Source: Paramacrobiotus metropolitanus
Taxonomy: Eukaryota > Tardigrada > Eutardigrada > Parachela > Macrobiotidae
Length of the DNA: 64,000 nt
Reading direction: 5' to 3'
Assembly: GCF_019649055.1 (NCBI RefSeq)
Contig: NW_026570369.1
Coordinates: 186,001-250,000, forward strand
In this document: piece by piece, positions 58,076-64,000 of the stretch
Numbering within the stretch: the first letter of the stretch is position 1
Layout of the letters: each line of letters opens with the position of its first letter
Made by a program: the position numbers and the translations under genes
The notes under the pieces: model-generated
Databases searched by the model: none
Seen by the model: the letters and a program-made list of their open reading frames with translations, nothing else
Told to the model about the DNA's origin: nothing

Positions 58076-58800
58076 AGCCGGGAACGGCACAGCCGGGAAC
58101 GGCACAGCCGGGAACAACACAGCCGGGAACGGCACAGCCGGGAACGGCACAGCCAGGAACAACAGCCGGAACAACACAGCCAGGAACAACGCACAGCCGG
58201 GAACGGCACAGCCGGGAACAGCACAGCCAGAACAACTGGCCAGGAACAACACAATAAGGAACGGCACATCAGAACAACACAACAACTGTCAGACAACACC
58301 GGGAACAAACACCGGAACAACGCACAACGGGGCACACCGGAACGGCACAGCCAGGGAACAACTGCCGGGAACAACGGCAGGAAGGCAACAGCCAGGAACA
58401 ACACAATGGGGAACGGCACAGCCGAACAACTGTCAGGGACAACACAATAGGAACAGCACAGCCGGGAACAACTGTCAGGAACAACACAATAGGAACAACT
58501 GTCCAGGAACAACACAATGGACAACAGCCAGCCGGCACAACCGGAACAACACAACCGGGAACAACACAGCCGGAACGGCACAACCGGGAACAACACAGCC
58601 GGAACAACACAACCGGGAACAGCACAGCCGGGAACAGCACAATAGGAACGGCACAGCCGGGAACAGCACAGCCGGGAACAGCACAACCGCGGCACAGCCG
58701 GGAACGGCACAGCCGGAACGGCACAGCCGGGAACAACACAGCCGGGAACGGCACAGCCGGGAACGGCACAGCCGGGAACGGCACAGCCGGGAACGGCACA
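58076..58800. repeat. 15-bp GGGAACGGCACAGCC minisatellite (~0.7 kb)
   Basis: About 50 units alternate GGGAACGGCACAGCC and GGGAACAACACAGCC-type variants. The ends are homogeneous and the middle diverged. Since 15 is divisible by three and the unit lacks stops in several frames, long artefactual frames (NGTAGNGTAG, FPAVPFPAVP and similar) appear on both strands. GC content is far above the flanks. Confidence 0.92.
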
Positions 58801-58854
58801 ATTTATTCGAATAGAGTGTTTGACAAATTAGCTAACGGCTATACTGCGGACTAT

Positions 58855-58983
58855 ACTGGGGCAAAATAGCTGAAGGCTATTTTAGCGCAGTGTGGGGCAA
58901 AATAGCAAAAGGCTATTTTGCCCCACATACTGGGGCAAAATAGCCAAAAGCTATTTTGCCACAAACACTGGGGTAAAATAGCC
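58855..58983. repeat. Right terminal array of gctattttgcccc palindromes
   Basis: It is the inverse of the left array at 44232-44376, ending ACTGGGGTAAAATAGCC against the 15-bp direct repeat. Confidence 0.7.
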
Positions 58984-58998
58984 ACTTCGGAACTATCG
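58984..58998. repeat. 15-bp direct repeat flanking the MULE, right
   Basis: ACTTCGGAACTATCG, the same as 44217-44231. Confidence 0.6.
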
Positions 58999-59222
58999 AC
59001 GTTTTCAATCAATCCGCACCAGACTGAACTAATCACAGATTGGCAAAATCCTCCCATTCCGTACTCTGCCGGCAGCTAATGGTAAATTCTTGTACCCTGA
59101 AAATTAACGTAGGAAACACTACGTTTCCTACTTATTTGCATCTCTAATGCTAGACCACAGTGTGATCCAGATACAGAGACCTAAACGGAATAGATCCTGC
59201 GTAGCGAGCAATGCTGTAAGTA

Positions 59223-60153
59223 CAGAGGGTGAGCCACCCACATTGGCACACTGCACGAACTCATTTTTTAAAACTTCCTTTCGTCTACAACAACTTTTTC
59301 AAAAACATTACCCGATAGCCTGGGTATTTTGTACTTGATAAATTAATCTGAGCTTAGTAAAGGATGCCTTTCAAAATCCAGGAAGAAAAACCTGGAGCGG
59401 GGTAGTAAAACAGTGCACTTCAAAACTGGAATGCCTTTCGCAAAACAAATCCTAAAAATCCCCCTTTACCGATCAGTACATACGAAATGCATTAAAGTGT
59501 TAAAGAATCAATGCTCTTTAAGACAAGTGTAATTCGGTTTTGATCAAAGCCACGGTTGAGTTTTTCTAGGCGTCGGCTCCCAAAACTGACCGGAAGTCCA
59601 GAAAACATCTGCCATTCTCTAACAAATAGTCCATTCGTCCTGAATTTCATAGAATATCTTCTACAAGCCTGTCTAAATAAATATTTGTTTATATCAAAGC
59701 GAAATCGGCATCGGCGGTTTTTTTGTCACGAGTTTCCCACTGCAAAGGCCAGCCGCTTCATTGAAAGTGTAAATCCCCAATTTTTTAATACTTCTGTTTT
59801 TCCCTCAGGATCCTGAAAAGGTTTTCACACAACATTATACTTTTTCATATAGCCCTTAAAATCTTCTAAAATTAGGAACTGAATGTGACCAAAAAAATGC
59901 TTGCTTCATTTAATAATCATTTAAAAACAAAAATACAAAGTGAAACGTTTTGTCTGCGTTTTTTTCGCCGGTCGCGGACACTTGTGGTCACTTTATGCCA
60001 CGTGTGCGCAAAATCTTCATGGAAAATTAGTTGTTTTCCGTTCACAGAGAGCTAAGGGAAAAAACTGCATCAGCGGATTTAGCAGGACTTGAGTCCAAAA
60101 GTCACAAATAATTTCCTACCAAAAGTGTGCCAATGCGGGCGGCTCACCCTCTG
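59223..60153. mobile_element. Tc1/mariner-like non-autonomous element, 931 bp
   Basis: Terminal inverted repeats of 29 bp (CAGAGGGTGAGCC then CCCACATTGGCACACT, right copy inverted at 60125-60153) differ only by two G/A transitions. A TA dinucleotide flanks each end (59221-59222, 60154-60155), the target of Tc1/mariner elements. No transposase frame is recognisable inside. An 11-bp word GCGAGCAATGC occurs a few bases outside both ends. Confidence 0.8.
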
Positions 60154-60155
60154 TA

Positions 60156-63129
60156 TTGCGAGCAATGCAATAACACACGACGCTCACACAGCTAATTGCC
60201 AACTTTAATAATATTGAAATTTCCGATAACAGAAAATCAACACTGATCGATGCAGCTCGATCATCGATCGGAGAGCCAAATCAACACTGCTCAGCACGTG
60301 CGCCATGCCGCGCCCACTAACAAAACACAAGCCAATCAGAAGCGAGACACAACACAGACACGTAATCCGATGGCGCAGCGCCTGGCGCCACAGGCGTGAA
60401 CGCTAGTGATCCCTCGCCTCACACATCTTTATATTGAAATAGAATAAATTAATATACGTGTTCCCTAACTGGACGACATAATAATCCCTTCGTGCTTCAG
60501 TGTCTCCTTAACTCAAATAAATAGAGATTACTCCATACCGGCATTGTGCCTGCGCAGATGATACGTCTTTTTGAAATTTCTTCTTTTTGGTTTTCCTAAT
60601 ATACTTGTATGTGAATCTGTTCCTGTCCATCTGTTATAGGGAAGCATTCGTCAGGTAGAAATCTCGAACCCAAGCCGGGGATACCGATAAATCTTAACCG
60701 AATGAACTGGAAATCGCTGATAGTTTCCGCATTACTAACATGAAAGAATTTTTAGTAAGTACAGCGAATAGAGATGACTGGTTGTACAGCAGCCGTGCAT
60801 GCAGCCAATAGCAGCCACCTTTTAATCCCAGAGCCTAAAATCTTCAAAATCTATGTGAGCACACTTAATTTCGCAAAGAGGGGGGTATTGATTATTTGCT
60901 CTTTATTTTCATATTGGCTGAAATTGTCATCACTCAGGAGATTGTACACGTTGGCAAATTTACAGAAAATTTTATAGGAATGCCTACCCAGTAAAACTGG
61001 CATTTAATACAAAAAACACGAGTTGTGAGATAGTTGGAGTTGTTAGTTTTTTTGTGCAAGAGTTCTGTAAGTACGACAGCGGATGTGTTTTTCTTTTTTC
61101 GCTTATCCCTTGAGTCCGAATCGAGGCCTCGCGCGAAGCGCGAAGCCGACGTTGCTTTTTGAACAGGAATTACAAGAAAATCAATAAAATTAAGTTATTT
61201 ATTCCGAACTATTTCGGGTTTGTCAAATTTGTTCAACACTCGTCTATGAAACTAGCGAAGCGTTTTGTGTTGCGATTCGTTTTGCCCCGAACTCTTAACA
61301 TGGCAGGGGCTGCATTGATGACCTTACGGCTGACATTCAGCAACGGTGTAAGTTTTGGACCGGGCGAACTGGTCTTTGATAAAGATGAAGTAAACTAAGA
61401 TAACCACGAGCTGAATCGCTAAGATACTCTAATGGTTGACTAAGATCACAAGTGCTACAAGTAGAGACTGTAAAAATATCGACCAGTAGAGAGATATATG
61501 CGCCAACACCCACCACGTTTAAACGTTTTCAGTTACTGGGAGATTGGCCAGTAGACATTGGGAAAGTTTTTAAGTAACCACACTTCCACAATTTCTGGCG
61601 CTACATAACTCAAATGCACAATAGCGCATTGCAGCATTTGTTGAACTTAATAATAATGCTGTTTCGCAGGGTAAATCCAAAAGCGGAAATGAGAAAAAAG
61701 TATTATAAATGTGGCTATTGTTTCCATTACGCAGATGGCATTCCCTATTTAACTCTATCGGTAAATGGACAATTGTTGCTGGTACAGCTACTAGAATACC
61801 GCATGTCTAGCCGAAAGGGGCGTTCTATCAAATGACCACCAGATCATCCCGTGAAAGTTGAAGCACACAATGCTTGTACATCAAATGACACAATCAAAGC
61901 AAGCAAATACCGTACGTGGCTTGTGTAAATCTTTAATTTTCCACCTGATTCTGCCAACTGGAGGTCAAATATAAGAACGCAGCTGTTTCTCTGAGTTCGC
62001 TGATTAAAGATTTATTTTTCAGTATTATACGACCCTATGCACTCTACTAACTGCGCACGAAAGTCATTTATACAAATGCTATTTGTATAAACAGCGCGCG
62101 TAGCACTATTGAGCATGTAAGCTGTGCATCGTCAGAAGTGTGGTTACTAAGTATAAAACATGCCGTCTGCCACATCTCCCAGTGGAAGGTAACGTGACAC
62201 GCATTGGCTTATAGCTTTCACTTGTTTGTTCGTGAAATCTTTTGCACTCTTAAAACAATTAGAAGCCGGTTAATTACACAGAAGGGGGACTATTGCTAAT
62301 TTTTAAGCACAAGTTGCGATCTAGGTGAGCACATGCACCTTTATGTGAGCACATTTTGTGCTATGTGAGCACAAGTTTTTAGGCCCTGTTTAATCCGGTT
62401 GCGCAACCGGCTATACGGTATGTCAAAGAGGGCTATACGGTATGTCATGTCTTGCGTGTACAGAGATATGCCAGTGCACCACATCATGATTGCGCAATAA
62501 AATTCGTGACGGTGAAGATTTGACGCTGGCCCATAGACACATATGCTATAACTCAAATTTTCAAAAATTCATAACTTTGTTAATTTTCGCGTTAATGTTT
62601 TTTGAATATGCTTTAAAAATACAGAATAATATATACTAGTAGGCATAACAAATGTTTTTTCGATTTTATTTTAGGGTTGCGCACTATGTGCCTACGTAAT
62701 TAGCATGGCTGTCTATGGAGAAGTCATTTAATTTGATTTAAAGATTTCTCGTAGGCGGCTATGTTAACCACGTATGCTCTCAGTGCCAAACCTTAAGACG
62801 GAAACAGAAAAAAAATCGTTTTGCCTAATAGTAGATATTATTCTATATTTTTAAAGCATACTCACAACGAAATTAACGTTAAATTTAATTAAGCATATGT
62901 ATCCAGCGTCAAAATCAATATTGCATCATGACACTATCTCTACACGTCTTGCTTGTTCTCCGGTAGACTTGTACTGCGTACGAACACGTACTGTACCGCT
63001 TTTCCGCGAATCCTCAATGGATAGTACAGCAATTACCATTCTTTTATAACAGGGTACGCACATTCTGTGAATACAAACTACCCTAGTGCGGATAGATGCC
63101 TTTATGTTGGTGGTTGAGCTAACTCAGCC
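60156..63129. other. Gene-free spacer before copy F
   Basis: AT-rich DNA with an old dispersed repeat (60465-60740, compare 31960-32250), a GCGAAGCGC hairpin near 61128-61146 and a ccggttgcgcaaccgg palindrome at 62396 shared with 39535. Short frames at 61159-61398 and 61614-61835 show no family features. Confidence 0.5.
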
Positions 63130-63275
63130 ACGTTTCCAGTTGCGAACTACCCAGTCTTCTGACTACTTTACGTTTTAAGTTTCACGCTCCGATCTACATT
63201 AATTTACCTAACCTCATCGTAACCGTGTGCATTGTAGAAGACTGATTTGCCAACATATTCCCTGATTTCTCCACC
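63130..63275 (+). promoter_or_regulatory. Conserved 5' block of BTB-Kelch copies (copy F)
   Basis: It shares the order of elements with the blocks before copies C and D, including TTTACCTAACCTCA and the leader TATTCCCTGATTTCTCCACC next to the ATG. Confidence 0.6.
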
Positions 63276-63869
63276 ATGGCCAAGCCTCGTGCGCGCCCCA
63301 AGAAGTCAAAGCCCGCGCGTCAGCAACAGCAGAAGCCAACGACTATGCAGCTGCGAATTGGTAACGCGACATTATCCGTCAACAAAGATGCTCTTATCCG
63401 GGGATCCCCGTACTTCGCCGCCATGTTGGACGGGAATTTCCAGGAGAGCGGCGCCGCCAGTATCGAGCTGCAACAACCCGAGAACGTCCATCTTCAAACG
63501 CTGGTCAAACTGGTGGAACACCTGAGTCGTGGAGACTCAAAGCCCACGTTGTCGGTTGAACGCAAGGACGCCGTCAAAGTGTGGATGGCCGCCAAATACC
63601 TGCAAATGGATGAAGCGGTGGAAATGGCCGAGGATATCCTGCGCGAGATAATGGAGCGATCAGGGAACCTGTACCGCCTGTGGCGTCTGGCTCGTCGGGA
63701 CGGACTGATGGATTTGGAGAGAATGACCTTTAGGGAGATTGTTCAGCACCATCCACGCCGCACCTTTTTTACCGATTCCGATGAGTTTCTTAAGTGCAGT
63801 GCCGAAGAGATCAAGGACTTGCTGACCGATGAGGAGTTTGTGCCAGAATCAGAAGCAGCTGTGTATCAG
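63276..63869 (+). CDS. BTB/BACK/Kelch-like copy F, exon 1 (continues beyond window)
   Basis: ATG 63276 opens 198 intact codons: a basic N-terminus (AKPRARPKKSKPARQQQQ), BTB (QLRIGNATLSVNKDALI to VWMAAKYLQM) and the start of BACK (LYRLWRLARRDGLMDLERM, IVQHHPRR). It ends at a donor (CAG/GTTAGC) at 63870 in the same place as in copies C and D. Exon 2 is expected past the window end, so whether the full gene is functional cannot be judged. Confidence 0.85.
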
Positions 63870-64000
63870 GTTAGCGTGCTTTATGGAGCAGAATTAACTT
63901 AGATGCCAAATTTGTAAGTAACAATTTTCGTTTATATAAATATTATTAAATACGTTTTGATAAATGATCAAGATTTAAAAAGAATATGCCTAATTATGAG

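Larger units (their letters stand above)
44232..58983 (+). mobile_element. MULE (Mutator-like) DNA transposon, ~14.75 kb
   Basis: The borders are set by inverted palindromic arrays and a 15-bp direct repeat just outside them. Inside is one long spliced transposase gene (47275-56357), flanked by about 3 kb on the left and 1.7 kb on the right that hold MITE-like insertions, a 48-bp degenerate tandem and a 15-bp minisatellite. The borders are inferred from structure; the gene assignment is firm. If correct, this is an apparently intact autonomous element, unlike the Polinton. Confidence 0.65.

Noticed and set aside
57967-58814. Several long frames (up to 258 codons) over the minisatellite
   Set aside because: They arise from a stop-free 15-bp unit read in several frames on both strands; no unique coding sequence is included.
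1-64000. tRNA or rRNA genes
   Set aside because: I saw no convincing tRNA A/B box pair with foldable arms or rRNA core sequence; a tRNAscan-SE run would settle it.

Overview
The window is nuclear DNA from an invertebrate animal. Genes are split by introns with GT-AG borders, many only 53-66 bp long; intergenic DNA is AT-rich and full of small inverted repeats; and the content is a host gene family plus large DNA transposons. I cannot name the phylum. There is no sign of bacterial or organellar DNA.

Host genes: a plus-strand tandem array of BTB/BACK/Kelch-like genes with a three-exon plan (exon 1 = basic N-terminus + BTB + start of BACK; exon 2 = rest of BACK + first beta-propeller segment; exon 3 = Kelch-like segment + acidic tail). 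The copies are A 2994-4607 (rearranged pseudogene), B 5193-27800 (split by a 20-kb element), C 27983-30960 (pseudogene), E 33865-35984 (exons 2-3 only, broken), a tail fragment near 37.9 kb, D 39888-42374 (the only complete open copy), G 43502-43934 (broken exon 3) and F 63276 onward (intact exon 1, cut by the window end).

Element 1, 5264-25219, is a Polinton/Maverick (adintovirus-like) provirus. It lies inside exon 1 of gene B with an exact 6-bp target duplication (GAAGAC), AG...CT termini and long terminal inverted repeats. It carries packaging ATPase, small basic/hydrophobic virion-type proteins, chromodomain integrase, penton-like minor capsid, major capsid and adenain-type protease on the plus strand, and protein-primed DNA polymerase B on the minus strand. 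Several of these are broken. It also carries unusual cargo: a TATA-binding-protein homologue (intact), a PC4-like gene, an ANP32-like leucine-rich-repeat gene, a two-BIR inhibitor-of-apoptosis gene and several unrecognised genes. A 20-bp palindrome (GATAATC-N6-GATTATC) is clustered upstream of three leftward genes but absent from the structural block. Together with the TBP and PC4-like genes this suggests an element-encoded early transcription system. That is the most interesting hypothesis in the window.

Element 2, about 44232-58983, is a Mutator-like (MULE) transposon. Its seven-exon gene (47275-56357) joins in frame to a predicted 1292-residue protein with a FAR1/WRKY-GCM1-like zinc site, DDE transposase, SWIM finger, GRPKG motif, Ulp1/C48 protease and PHD finger, all with key residues present. 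Palindromic 'gctattttgcccc' modules form inverted termini, flanked by a 15-bp direct repeat. A 0.7-kb 15-bp minisatellite sits near the right end.

The rest is gene-poor: a 0.93-kb mariner-like non-autonomous element (59223-60153), MITE-like palindromes, satellites and old dispersed repeats. Single-base frameshifts are frequent, and sequencing error cannot be excluded for each one individually.
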